From Rhodoblastus acidophilus (GTDB lineage: Bacteria; Pseudomonadota; Alphaproteobacteria; Rhizobiales; Beijerinckiaceae), in the NCBI RefSeq assembly GCF_900187365.1, contig NZ_FYDG01000003.1, forward strand, positions 248,001 to 312,000: DNA of 64,000 bases. The letters run 5' to 3'. Shown here one piece after another: positions 10,613 through 18,909 of the stretch. The notes under the pieces are model-generated. The model had not been told where the DNA came from. It ran no database searches and saw nothing but the letters and a program-made list of their open reading frames with translations. Made by a program: the position numbers and the translations under genes. Within the stretch, counting starts at the first letter, position 1. Each line of letters starts with the position of its first letter.

Positions 10613-11824
10613 TCAGCGCTTTTCGGGCGCCGCCTCAGGCTCGCGAAGATGGATGTAGCGCCCGTAGCGGGCGAAATCTTTCGGCGTGGCGCCGCCGCGC
10701 ACCGCCTGCGCCAGCCCGTCGACGTCGCGGGCGACGAAGCCGCCGAGCACGGCGAGGCCGTAATCGTGCAGGCGCGGGGTCAGCGGCGTCGAGGGGCCGA
10801 TCAGCGCGACCGGGCGATGCCGCGCGAGGCGCAGGATACGGGTCAGGTTGCGGTTGATCAGCGCCGAGGAATTGACGATGGCGCCGCCGCAGCCGGGCAG
10901 CAGCGATTCCATCGCCGCCACCGGATATTCGCCGGGGCGCGGGTCGGTCTCGATGATGGCGCAGTGCGGCAGGATGGAATCGACGCCGGGAAACGCCCCG
11001 ACCACCACCACCGGCCCCGGCGCGCCGCGAAAGCCGCGCACGCCATTGCCGGAGGCGCCGTCGAGATCGGCGCGGTTGTAAAAGGCGTTCAGCGCGGCGA
11101 CGCCCAGCGCCGCTTCGAGCGGGTTCCACGACTGGCACAGCTGCGCCAGCGCGCGCAGCGAGAGTTTGGAAAGCTCCGGCAGGCGCGGCAGCAAGTCGCG
11201 CGGATGGCGCGGCAGATAGGCGAGGCCGGCGCCGTGCGGCCCCTCGACCAGAATCCAGCGCGGGCCGCAGACGATGCGGCGCGTCTCCACCTCCGCCACG
11301 CCAAGCGCGAGATCGTCATAAAGCCGGTCGGCGCCCCACCATTCCCACAAAGCGCGGCGGTTGGGGGCGATCATCGAGCCTTCGTGGCGCACGAACTGGT
11401 GCCAATGGTGGATGGCGCCGCCGGCGATGGTGGTCAGCAGCGGCAGGCCGCGCCCGGCGCCCGCGCCCACCGGCAGTTTCGAGGCGCGCGCCGCGTCGGT
11501 GCAGCCGGGGAAGCGGCCGACCGCGAACAGATCGGCGCCGTCGCGGATCGCCCGCGCCAGATGCGCCTCCGCCGCCAGCGGCGTTTCGACGAACGTCTTG
11601 CCGGTGGCGAGATCGACCGAGAGCGGCGCCTCGCCGATCACAACCGCCGCCTGCCGCGCGAAACCGCGCGTGACAAAACCGCGCGTGCGCAGTTCGGCGG
11701 CGAAATCGACGATGAGGCGGTCGACGATCACGGAGGGGTCGTGCACCACCACGCCGGGGCGCAGCCAGTTGGGCGCGGGGTTCGGCGCGGCGGTCTGTTG
11801 GGGGCGGCGAGATGTTTCGAGCAT
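10613..11824 (-). CDS. DUF4213/DUF364 putative heavy-metal chelation protein with extra N-terminal domain
   Basis: 403 residues. The C-terminal ~220 residues match DUF4213 (SWNPLEAALGVAALNAF) followed by DUF364 (VVVVGAFPGVDSIL, AAMESLLPGCGGAIVNSSAL, ALIGPSTPLTPRLHDYG). This family is annotated as putative heavy-metal chelation and is known mainly from anaerobes. About 150 residues in front (DLFAVGRFPGCTDAARASKL) look like an alpha/beta domain, tentatively similar to DUF2478; the family's usual length is near 250. The start at 11824 (MLETSRR) suits the short leader from the sigma54 promoter at 11854-11870. First gene of the minus-strand operon, so probably central to it. Confidence 0.8.
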   Translation of the reverse strand: MLETSRRPQQTAAPNPAPNWLRPGVVVHDPSVIVDRLIVDFAAELRTRGFVTRGFARQAAVVIGEAPLSVDLATGKTFVETPLAAEAHLARAIRDGADLFAVGRFPGCTDAARASKLPVGAGAGRGLPLLTTIAGGAIHHWHQFVRHEGSMIAPNRRALWEWWGADRLYDDLALGVAEVETRRIVCGPRWILVEGPHGAGLAYLPRHPRDLLPRLPELSKLSLRALAQLCQSWNPLEAALGVAALNAFYNRADLDGASGNGVRGFRGAPGPVVVVGAFPGVDSILPHCAIIETDPRPGEYPVAAMESLLPGCGGAIVNSSALINRNLTRILRLARHRPVALIGPSTPLTPRLHDYGLAVLGGFVARDVDGLAQAVRGGATPKDFARYGRYIHLREPEAAPEKR

Positions 11825-11837
11825 GGGCTGTCCAGAA

Positions 11838-11852
11838 TATGTAACTGAACTA
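11838..11852. promoter_or_regulatory. Operator-like motif shared with the vnfD promoter region
   Basis: TATGTAACTGAACTA matches 13 of 15 bases of 909-923 upstream of vnfD. A degenerate inverted repeat (GTCCAG at 11830-11835, CTGAAC at 11845-11850) frames it, as GTCAAG/CTTGAC does at vnfD. Here the site overlaps the predicted transcription start of the minus-strand operon, a position that would suit repression. Confidence 0.45.
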
Positions 11853-11853
11853 C

Positions 11854-11870
11854 AGCAAACCCCAGGCCAA
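11854..11870 (-). promoter_or_regulatory. sigma54 promoter of the minus-strand metal operon
   Basis: On the minus strand: TTGGCCT-N5-TTGCTG, with GG and GC exactly 10 bases apart. The predicted start is near 11844, 20 bases before the ATG of the DUF364 gene. Confidence 0.7.
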
Positions 11871-12021
11871 CGCCAGAACATGGGGCAAACGCCTGAAGAT
11901 CAGCGCTTTTGCCGCTTCGGCGCCTCGGCCAAGAGTTCGTACGCGAACGTCGTTCTTGCGAGATTGTACATTTTCGGAAGGGGCGGTCGCGGCGAGTCCC
12001 TGCTTTCGCTCGCGCGCCGTT

Positions 12022-12038
12022 TTGGCGCCGATCCTGCA
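12022..12038 (+). promoter_or_regulatory. sigma54 promoter candidate of the PhnCDE-like importer
   Basis: TTGGCGC-N5-CTGCA with GG (12024-12025) and GC (12036-12037) 10 bases apart. The predicted start is near 12049, which puts the hairpin at 12050-12069 at the very 5' end of the message. Confidence 0.6.
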
Positions 12039-12049
12039 AAGCTGAACAG

Positions 12050-12150
12050 GCCTGGCCGCTGGTCCAGGCGCCGTCGCCGGCCCCGCCGCGCGACCGATCC
12101 CGGCATGAGCCGTCCTCGAAGGATCGAATCCGCACGTCCTGGCGGATTCG
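12050..12150 (+). promoter_or_regulatory. Structured 5' leader of the importer operon (two hairpins)
   Basis: Hairpin 1: GCCTGG (12050-12055) pairs with CCAGGC (12064-12069), with loop CCGCTGGT, followed by GTCGCCGG. The same element with compensating bases occurs at 51612-51641. Hairpin 2: CGAATCCGC (12125-12133) pairs with GCGGATTCG (12142-12150), ending 13 bases before the ATG, where it could occlude the ribosome site. A metal- or ligand-sensing leader is possible but unproven. Confidence 0.5.
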
Positions 12151-12163
12151 GCGTGGAGACCTC

Positions 12164-12970
12164 ATGTCGATGCTGCATCTCGCCGCTCCCGTATCGTTCA
12201 TTCCTGTCGCGCCCGCGGCGCCCGCGCTGCGCGTGGACGGCCTGAGCGTGACGCGGGGCGGGCGGGCGATCCTGCGGCAGGTGTCCGCCGCTTTCGCCGC
12301 GGGGGCGGTGACGGCGGTGGTCGGCCCCTCCGGCGCCGGCAAGACGACGCTGCTCAATGTGCTCAACGGACTGGTCGAGCCGAGCTGCGGAATGGTGGCG
12401 TCGGAGCAGCTGGGGGCGTTGCGCAGCGCGGAGTCCTGGGCCGCGCTGCGCCAACGCGCCGCCACCATCTTTCAGGACCATGCCCTGATCGGGCGCCTGA
12501 GCGCGCTGGATAATGTCCTGCTCGCCTTCGCCGACACGCGCCACCCGCTGTCGCCCTGGCCCTGGCCGCGTTTCGCGCGCGAGGCGGCGGCCAGGGCGCT
12601 TGCGGATGTCGGCCTGCTCGACCGCGCCTTCGAGCGGGTGGACAATTTTTCCGGCGGCGAGCGCCAGCGCGTGGGCGTCGCCCGGGCGCTGGCGCGCGGG
12701 CCGCGCCTGCTGCTGGGCGACGAGCCGTTCTCCTCGCTCGACCCGCCGCTGGCGCGCCGCCTCTGCGACGATCTGCGCGCGCTGGCCGTGCGCGATGGCG
12801 TGACCGTCGTGCTGGTGCTGCACCAGATCGCGCTGGCCCGCGCGCTCGCCGACCGCATCGTCGGCCTCAACGACGGCCGCGTGCTGTTCGACGGGCCCGC
12901 CCACGCTTTTGACGCCGCCACGGAGGCGACGGTGTTCGCCGCCCATTCCCATCTCAATCAAGGAGTCTGA
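12164..12970 (+). CDS. ABC importer ATPase, PhnC-like (phosphonate/oxyanion type)
   Basis: 268 residues. Walker A VGPSGAGKTTLLN, signature FSGGERQRVGVARAL, Walker B LLGDEPFSSLD, switch VLVLHQ. The pattern is that of PhnC-type ATPases. Start at 12164 (MSMLHLAAP), after a GGAG. It begins a three-gene operon (ATPase, binding protein, permease) divergent from the metal operon. No phosphonate-degrading genes are near. Because vanadate mimics phosphate and the next cluster is vnf, import of vanadate for the FeV cofactor is a plausible substrate assignment; phosphonate or phosphite remain alternatives. Confidence 0.85.
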   Translation: MSMLHLAAPVSFIPVAPAAPALRVDGLSVTRGGRAILRQVSAAFAAGAVTAVVGPSGAGKTTLLNVLNGLVEPSCGMVASEQLGALRSAESWAALRQRAATIFQDHALIGRLSALDNVLLAFADTRHPLSPWPWPRFAREAAARALADVGLLDRAFERVDNFSGGERQRVGVARALARGPRLLLGDEPFSSLDPPLARRLCDDLRALAVRDGVTVVLVLHQIALARALADRIVGLNDGRVLFDGPAHAFDAATEATVFAAHSHLNQGV

Positions 12971-12971
12971 C

Positions 12972-13868
12972 ATGCTGAACTTCTCCCGCCGCCTCGCCTG
13001 CGCGGCGCTGGCGGCCGCGCTCGCCGGACCCGCGCTGGCGCAACCGGCGGCGCCGGACGCCGCGCGTCCGCAAAAACTGGTCATCGGCCTGCTGCCGACG
13101 GAATCCGCGCCCACGGTGATGCGGCTTAACGAACCGCTGCGCGCCTATCTGGAGGCGCGGCTCAAAATGCCGGTGGAGGTGGTGGTCGGCGCCAATTACG
13201 CAGCGACTTCCGAGGCGCTGCGCTTCGGCCGCCTCGACATCGCCTATCTCGGCCCGGTCACCTACATTCTGCAATCGCAGCACGCCGGCCTCGAACCGTT
13301 CGCGCGGCCGAGCCACGCCGGGGTCGGCCCGACCTTCCAGGCGACGATCATCGTTCCCGCCGCCAGCAAGGCGCAAAGCCTCGCCGATCTCAAGGGCGGC
13401 GAAATCGCCTTCGGCGATCCGGCCTCGACCTCCGGCACCTGGGCGCCGCGCTGGCAATTGCTGCACGAGGGCCTGATCTCCGGCCGCGACTATACGCTGC
13501 GCGTGCTCGGCGCGCATGACGCCGTCGCGCTGGCGGTGGCCAATGGCAAGGTCGCGGCGGGCGGCCTGTCCAAGCCGATCCTCAACCGGCTGATCAAGGA
13601 GGGCAAGATCGATCCGGCCAAGGTGCGGGTGCTTCAGGACTCCCCGCCCATCCCCGAATATATCTGGACGTTTCGCGCCGGGCTCGATCCCGCCTTCAAG
13701 GAGGACGTGCGCAAGGCGTTCCTTGAGATCAAGGATCCGGCGGCGCTCGGCGTGTTCCGCGCCGAAGCCTTCATTCCCGCCGTGGACGCCGATGTCGACC
13801 GCGTGCGAAACTGGATCGCGGCGATCCAGACGGTGAGCGCGCAGACCGCGTGGACGCCGGCGCCATGA
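12972..13868 (+). CDS. PhnD-like periplasmic oxyanion-binding protein
   Basis: 298 residues with a clear Sec signal peptide (MLNFSRRLACAALAAALAGPALAQ). PhnD family: QKLVIGLLPTESAPTVM, DIAYLGPVTYIL, and the binding loop FGDPASTSGTW, where the Ser/Thr/Gly cluster holds phosphonate-like tetrahedral anions. It starts 1 base after the ATPase gene. The preserved DPASTSGT loop supports an anion ligand. Vanadate is inferred only from the vnf neighbourhood and the shared sigma54-type promoters. Confidence 0.88.
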   Translation: MLNFSRRLACAALAAALAGPALAQPAAPDAARPQKLVIGLLPTESAPTVMRLNEPLRAYLEARLKMPVEVVVGANYAATSEALRFGRLDIAYLGPVTYILQSQHAGLEPFARPSHAGVGPTFQATIIVPAASKAQSLADLKGGEIAFGDPASTSGTWAPRWQLLHEGLISGRDYTLRVLGAHDAVALAVANGKVAAGGLSKPILNRLIKEGKIDPAKVRVLQDSPPIPEYIWTFRAGLDPAFKEDVRKAFLEIKDPAALGVFRAEAFIPAVDADVDRVRNWIAAIQTVSAQTAWTPAP

Positions 13869-14701
13869 TCTTGGGCGCCGCGCAGCCTTCTCCCTATGAC
13901 GCGCTCGCGGGCGACTGGCGCCGCCTGCAACGGCGGCGGCTCACGGCCGGCGCCCTCGCGGCGGCGGCGGCGTTCGCCGCCTTCGCCTATGCCGGCGCGC
14001 TGGAGTTTTCGCGTTACGCCGACGCCCTGCGCACGCTGGCGCAACTGGCGCAAGACTCGACGCCGCCCGATTTTTCGCGCTGGCGCGAATGGGGGCGGCC
14101 GCTGCTGGAGACGCTCGCCACCGGAATCGCCGGCACGGCGCTCGGCGCCGCGCTGGCGCTGCCGCTGTCCGCCCTGGCGGCGCGCAACGCCGGCGCGCCG
14201 GTCTGGCTCAACGAAATCGTGCGCTTCGCCCTCGGCGCGGTCCGGTCGTTGCCGGGCCTGATCTGGGGCGTGATCTTCGTGGCGGCGGTGGGGTTCGGCC
14301 CGTTGCCGGGCGTGCTGGCGCTGGGCGCCCATTCCACGGGCATGTTGGGCAAATTGTTCTTCGAGGCGCTGGAGCATGTCGAGCCAGGCCCCGGCGCCGC
14401 GCTGCGCGCGCAAGGCGCCTCGAAGCTCGCCGTATTCCGCTACGCGCAACTGCCGCAGGCGCTGCCGCGCCTCGCCGATGCGCTGATCTATCGCCTTGAG
14501 CACAATCTGCGCGCGGCGACCACGCTCGGCCTCGTCGGCGCCGGCGGGTTCGGCCTCGAAATCGTCACCGCCTTCCACCTGTTCGAATATCGCGAGGCGT
14601 CGGCGCTGATCCTGGTCCTGCTCGCTCTGGTCACCTCGGTGAACTTTTTCGGCGCGGCGTTGCGGCGAAGCCTGCTGCACGCGCGCCCGGAGCGGAAGTA
14701 G
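13865..14701 (+). CDS. PhnE-like ABC permease
   Basis: 278 residues. Inner-membrane permease with about six hydrophobic segments (AGALAAAAAFAAFAYAGAL, TLATGIAGTALGAALALPLS, the segment around SLPGLIWGVIFVAAVGF, the C-terminal stretch ASALILVLLALVTSV). The PhnE coupling region lies around EHVEPGPGAALRAQGAS. The ATG at 13865 overlaps the binding-protein stop (ATGA); an in-frame ATG 15 bases earlier is possible. It completes a self-sufficient importer, in contrast with the permease-less operon on the other strand. Confidence 0.88.
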   Translation: MILGAAQPSPYDALAGDWRRLQRRRLTAGALAAAAAFAAFAYAGALEFSRYADALRTLAQLAQDSTPPDFSRWREWGRPLLETLATGIAGTALGAALALPLSALAARNAGAPVWLNEIVRFALGAVRSLPGLIWGVIFVAAVGFGPLPGVLALGAHSTGMLGKLFFEALEHVEPGPGAALRAQGASKLAVFRYAQLPQALPRLADALIYRLEHNLRAATTLGLVGAGGFGLEIVTAFHLFEYREASALILVLLALVTSVNFFGAALRRSLLHARPERK

Positions 14702-14854
14702 AGGGGGTGTTTTTGCTTCGGCAAGCGTGAGCTTAACAGTAAAATTTACCCCATTGACCGGATTGAACCCGTCATAGTATCAAGTATATGCCGATATTAT
14801 TTCCACGCTCCGGCATAGAGCGGCCAATTTGTTTGAGTGGAAGGAGATAGGAGT

Positions 14855-15115
14855 ATGACGGCGGTGTTTGACCCGGAACAAAACAAGACCTTCGCCGCCG
14901 AGCTTAGCCTTTCCGAAGCCGTCGCGAACCCGGATGTGGATTCCCTGGCCGGACATTTGTTCAGAGCGGAAATCGAATTGAATTTCGCGCTGCTGGAGGC
15001 GCAGACGACCGGCGATCTCTCGAAAATCTCACTGGTGGAATTCGCCCTTGCGGCGGTGCAGTGCTGCCGCGAAAGCGACAGCCGGCCGAACGGCGCGCGG
15101 GCGCGCCCGATCTGA
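14855..15115 (+). CDS. Hypothetical 86-residue protein
   Basis: Not recognised. Acidic, Leu/Ala-rich and probably helical (LSLSEAVANPDVDSLAGHLF, AEIELNFALLEAQTTGDLS), with two cysteines (VQCCRES) and no signal peptide. The ATG has a good GGAGATAGGAG ribosome site. It lies 153 bases after the importer operon, in an interval where I see no further promoter or terminator, and converges with the polysaccharide gene on the other strand. Confidence 0.6.
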   Translation: MTAVFDPEQNKTFAAELSLSEAVANPDVDSLAGHLFRAEIELNFALLEAQTTGDLSKISLVEFALAAVQCCRESDSRPNGARARPI

Positions 15116-15143
15116 TCTGGCGCCGGGCCGCAGGGGCCCGAAC

Positions 15144-17243
15144 TCAGGCGGCGGCAGGGATCGCCCGTTGCGCGCGCCGCACCCGCGCGGCGCCGTCGCG
15201 GTCGATTTCGATGAATCCCGTCAGCGCCGGTCGCAGCGCGGCGGGCGGGCGGGCGTCCGCGCCGCAATCGAGCAGGATCAGGTCGAGCCGCGCGCCGGGG
15301 CCGGCCTGAAGCGGCAAGCGGTCGCCGGCGTTGAACCGGCCCAGCAGAACGCGCCCCTCGCCGTCCTCGCCGTCACAGGCGGCGAACATGCTCAGGCAGC
15401 GGCCGTCCTCCGGTCCGACCGGCCGCAAATAGGGCAGCAGGGCCGACAGCGTCGGGCGTCGCGCATTGCCGTCGATCACCAGAACGCGCTCGCCGTTTTC
15501 ACAGCCGAGCAACGCGAGACACAGCGCCAGCGTGGTGGCGCCGGCGCCTTCCTCCTCGGCGGTCACGGCGAACAGCGGCGGCGGCGCGTCGGCCGCGCGC
15601 GGGGCGCGCAACGTCTGGCGCAGCCGCGCCACCGCCTGATAATAGCCCGAGTCCGGCGCATCCGCGGCGCGCAGGGCGCGTTGAAAGATTCCGGCGTCGC
15701 CCTCCGGGTCCGGCTCCGCGTCGCGCGCGGCGTCGAACGGGGGCAGGGCGACGGCCTCCGTCGCCAAATTCGTCACAACGCCCGCCGCCGTCGCGCGCGG
15801 CGCGGGCGCGGGCGCCGACGAGGAGCGGGCCTTGCGCCTCGCCCCGCGCCGCGCCAGAAATTCGAGGCCCAAGGCGCCGCCGACCCACAAATTGAGCGCG
15901 CCGACGATGGCGATGATCAAAGCGGGCAGGGCCTTGGGACTGACCGGCGCGGCCTGGGCCAGCGGCTGGCTGATCAGCACGGGATTGGGCGAGAACACCG
16001 CTTCGGCCTGATTGTTCTCGCGCGCGGCCAGGGCCTTTTCGTAATTGTCGCGCAGCACGACGGTCTGCCGGTCCAGATCGCTCAGCTCCTGGCGCGTCGC
16101 CCCGCCGTCGGCGATGGTTTTGGACAGAGCGGCGACATTGGCTTCGGCCGCCTGTTCCGCCTTGCGCGCCGCCAGCACATTGCCGCGCTGCACGTCGCGG
16201 ATGTGGCGGATTTCCCGGTCGATCTGGGCGCGTTGCGCGGTGAGTTGCGACTGGTTGGCGACAATCGCGGGGTGGCGCGGCCCCAGCGTGGCCTGCATGG
16301 CGACGGTTGCGCTGGCCAGCGCGGCGTGATCGGCCAGTAATTTGTCGAGCAGGGGCGAGCGCAGCGCCTCGCGCGACGTTTCCGGGGCGCCGGCCTCGGT
16401 CCCGGCCTTGGCGGCGGCGTCGATCTGTGCCAGCCGGGCTTCCGCCTCCATGCGCTTGCCGCGCGCTTCGATCAGCGAAGCGTTGGCGGTCTTCATCTGC
16501 TGTTCGGAGGGCGTCATCCCGTCGGCCAGCGCCAGCGACTTGCTCTCGCGATAGGCCTGCAGCCGCGCCTCCGCCTGTTTGAGGCGTTGGCGCAGATCGT
16601 CGAGCCGCCCGTCGATCCATTTGCGCTCGGTGTTCGCCACATTGGCGCTGAACTGCGCCTGTGTCGCCAGAAAGGCCGAGGCCAGCCCTTCGGCGATGCG
16701 CTCGGCCTTGGCGGGGCTGGAGGCCCGCGTCTCCACGTCGATGACATAGCTCTTGTCGGCGCGCTTGACGGTGATCGCGCGCCCCAGCAGGTCGGTCGCC
16801 TGGTTGATCGACGGCTCGGCGGGTTTTGAAGCGCCGAAGATCAGCGCCTTCAGCCCGGCGCGCGGCGCCCCGCTGAATTCGGGGTCGTCCTGGAGGTTCA
16901 TGTCCTCATAGGCGCGCTGCAGCACGCGCTTGGACGTCAGCAGCCGCATCTGGTTCTCGACCAGCGGCGAATCCGGGCCGTTGGCCGGAACGGAGGGGGT
17001 CAGGGCGCTGGTCAGATGCTCGCGCGTGTCGAGCAGAAACGACATGGTCGCCGCATAGCGCGAGGGCGTCGCCAGGATGTACAGGCCGGCGAGCGCGAGG
17101 GTGAAGGCGAGCGCGAACGGGAACAGCCGCCAGCGCGCGGCGACGGCGCCGAACAGGTCGCCGACGTCAAGCTCCATCCCGGACTCGGGCGCGCCGAGGC
17201 CGCCAGCGTGAGGCGAACCGAAACCCACTTCTGCTCTGCTCAT
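15144..17243 (-). CDS. Wzz/GumC-type polysaccharide chain-length protein with degenerate tyrosine-kinase domain
   Basis: About 699 residues. An N-terminal Wzz domain has a first membrane helix (FPFALAFTLALAGLYILAT), a long periplasmic coiled coil (RQRLKQAEARLQAYRES, EAEARLAQIDAAAKAG) and a second helix (LPALIIAIVGALNLWVGG). The cytoplasmic C-terminus resembles a Wzc/BY-kinase, but its P-loop reads EEEGAGATTLAL without the Walker A lysine, and no C-terminal tyrosine cluster is seen. It probably regulates polymer length or export without kinase activity. The start at 17243 (MSRAEVG) was picked for a GGAA upstream; 17303 is an alternative. Confidence 0.82.
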   Translation of the reverse strand: MSRAEVGFGSPHAGGLGAPESGMELDVGDLFGAVAARWRLFPFALAFTLALAGLYILATPSRYAATMSFLLDTREHLTSALTPSVPANGPDSPLVENQMRLLTSKRVLQRAYEDMNLQDDPEFSGAPRAGLKALIFGASKPAEPSINQATDLLGRAITVKRADKSYVIDVETRASSPAKAERIAEGLASAFLATQAQFSANVANTERKWIDGRLDDLRQRLKQAEARLQAYRESKSLALADGMTPSEQQMKTANASLIEARGKRMEAEARLAQIDAAAKAGTEAGAPETSREALRSPLLDKLLADHAALASATVAMQATLGPRHPAIVANQSQLTAQRAQIDREIRHIRDVQRGNVLAARKAEQAAEANVAALSKTIADGGATRQELSDLDRQTVVLRDNYEKALAARENNQAEAVFSPNPVLISQPLAQAAPVSPKALPALIIAIVGALNLWVGGALGLEFLARRGARRKARSSSAPAPAPRATAAGVVTNLATEAVALPPFDAARDAEPDPEGDAGIFQRALRAADAPDSGYYQAVARLRQTLRAPRAADAPPPLFAVTAEEEGAGATTLALCLALLGCENGERVLVIDGNARRPTLSALLPYLRPVGPEDGRCLSMFAACDGEDGEGRVLLGRFNAGDRLPLQAGPGARLDLILLDCGADARPPAALRPALTGFIEIDRDGAARVRRAQRAIPAAA

Positions 17244-17421
17244 GCGAAACTGTTCCAACGCCACTGACACTCGCCGCATTGAGCGACGCTCCACCATGGC
17301 CAAACATGGTTACCATCAGGTTAGGCCCGTCGCGTCGTGACGTTTGGTGACGGAGGGCGAGGATTTCCTTAGGTCTTATCCGCCATGATCCCGCCGGACG
17401 AGACGCGAGGGATGGAAGCCG

Positions 17422-18909
17422 ATGAGTTCGGTGCTGTTGCTATTGCCGGAAAACGGCTTGCTGCGCTGGCACAAACATTTGGTCGAGACCTTGAGGCGCG
17501 ACGGCCTCGACGCCGGCGCCGCGCTGCGTCCCGGCCCGGTCGCGCCGCCCGCCGTGGCGCTGCTCGACCAATTGGAGCGCGTGCTTTTCGCGCCGTGCGG
17601 CGACCGGCTGACGCCGGAGGCCCCAGGCCCCTGGCTGCGCCCGCCCGCCGCCGCCGCCGATTTCGTGTTCGACCTCACCGGGCGCGCCGCGCCGGAGCCG
17701 GACGCGTTCTTCCCGATCTTCGGCGGCGCGCCGGGCGACGACGCCCGCGACCTGCTGCTGCTGTCGCGCGCCGCGCCGCGCCTCGGCCTCGCCCGACGCT
17801 GTGGCGAGACGATCCGCGTTCACGCCGACGCGCTGATCGCGCTGGAAAACCCGCACCGTTTCGGCGCCGGCCGCGAAGCTTTCGCCGCGCGACTGACCAC
17901 GCTGATCCGGCGATTGGCCCGGCGCGGACCGGGCGAGGGCGCCGCGACGCCATTGCCGCCAACGGCGACGCCGGGCTTCGCCGCCGCCGCATCGTTCCTG
18001 CGCGCGTCGCTGGCGGCGCGGGCGCGGCGGCGCCTGACCCGACTTGTGGCGCATGACGGCCACTGGCGCATCGCCTGGCGCCGGCTGACCGCGCCGGACG
18101 ACGGCGTGCAAAGCCGGCTCGACTGGCCCGACGGCGGCTGGACCTTTCTGGAGGACGACCGCCGCCGCTATTTCGCCGATCCGTTTTTCTTCGAACATGA
18201 CGGCGGCGTCCATGTGTTTTGCGAGGAATATCCCTACGCCACCGGCAAGGGCGTGATTTCCTGGTTTCCGCTCGACGCGGCGGGGCGGCCGGCGGCGCCG
18301 CCGCGCGTCGTGCTGGAGCGGCCGTGGCACCTGTCCTATCCGCTGGTGTTCGCCCATGACGGCGCGATCTGGATGGCGCCGGAAGGCTCGGGGGGCGGCG
18401 GCTTCGAACTTTTCCGCGCCGATCCCTTCCCGAGCCGCTGGACGCTGGACCGGATCGCGCTCGACAAGCCGCTGGCCGACGCCACGCTCTTCCCGCGCGA
18501 CGCCCGTTTCTGGTTGACCGCGACGATGGCGGAGGACAGCGGATCGAGCTGGGATTGCCTGTCGCTGTTCACCTCCGCCTCGCCGCTCGGGCCATGGACG
18601 CCGTGCGGCGACGGGCCGACGCTGATCGACGCCGGCGCGGCGCGGCCCGCCGGCCATGTGTTCGAACGCGACGGCGCGCTGTGGCGCCCGGCGCAGGATT
18701 GCACGGGCGGCTATGGCGCCGGACTCGCGCTGTGCCGCATCGACGGGCTCGACGAACGCGGCCTGCGCCAGACGGTGATGCGCCGCCTCGGGCCGCCGCC
18801 CGGCCTGCGCGCCGAAGGCGTCCACACGCTCAATGCGGCGGCGGGCTTCGAGATCATCGACGTGGTGGGCGCGCGGTCGAAACGCGCAGCGAAGGAGGAT
18901 ACGCCATGA
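17422..18909 (+). CDS. Five-bladed beta-propeller (GH43-like) protein, glucosamine inositolphosphorylceramide transferase-like
   Basis: 495 residues. The C-terminal ~300 residues have the acidic Asp-rich repeats of a GH43/GH32-type propeller: RRRYFADPFFFEHDGGVHVFCEEY, YPLVFAHDGAIWMAPEGSG, DATLFPRDARFWLTAT, RPAGHVFERDGALWRPAQD. Such domains occur in sugar transferases of polysaccharide clusters, often behind a formyltransferase-like N-terminus. The first ~170 residues here are Ala/Arg-rich and poorly defined. It overlaps the GH10 gene by 4 bases. A role in modifying or building the exopolysaccharide is inferred. Confidence 0.72.
   Translation: MSSVLLLLPENGLLRWHKHLVETLRRDGLDAGAALRPGPVAPPAVALLDQLERVLFAPCGDRLTPEAPGPWLRPPAAAADFVFDLTGRAAPEPDAFFPIFGGAPGDDARDLLLLSRAAPRLGLARRCGETIRVHADALIALENPHRFGAGREAFAARLTTLIRRLARRGPGEGAATPLPPTATPGFAAAASFLRASLAARARRRLTRLVAHDGHWRIAWRRLTAPDDGVQSRLDWPDGGWTFLEDDRRRYFADPFFFEHDGGVHVFCEEYPYATGKGVISWFPLDAAGRPAAPPRVVLERPWHLSYPLVFAHDGAIWMAPEGSGGGGFELFRADPFPSRWTLDRIALDKPLADATLFPRDARFWLTATMAEDSGSSWDCLSLFTSASPLGPWTPCGDGPTLIDAGAARPAGHVFERDGALWRPAQDCTGGYGAGLALCRIDGLDERGLRQTVMRRLGPPPGLRAEGVHTLNAAAGFEIIDVVGARSKRAAKEDTP

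Noticed and set aside
12104-12245. Possible upstream reading frame (MSRPRRIES...) overlapping the importer ATPase start
   Set aside because: No clear ribosome site, overlaps the ATPase gene in another frame, Arg/Pro-rich composition typical of shadow frames.
12164-14701. Straight assignment as a phosphonate transporter
   Set aside because: Family resemblance alone does not fix the substrate; no C-P lyase or phosphonatase genes are present, and the context points to oxyanions needed by vnf.
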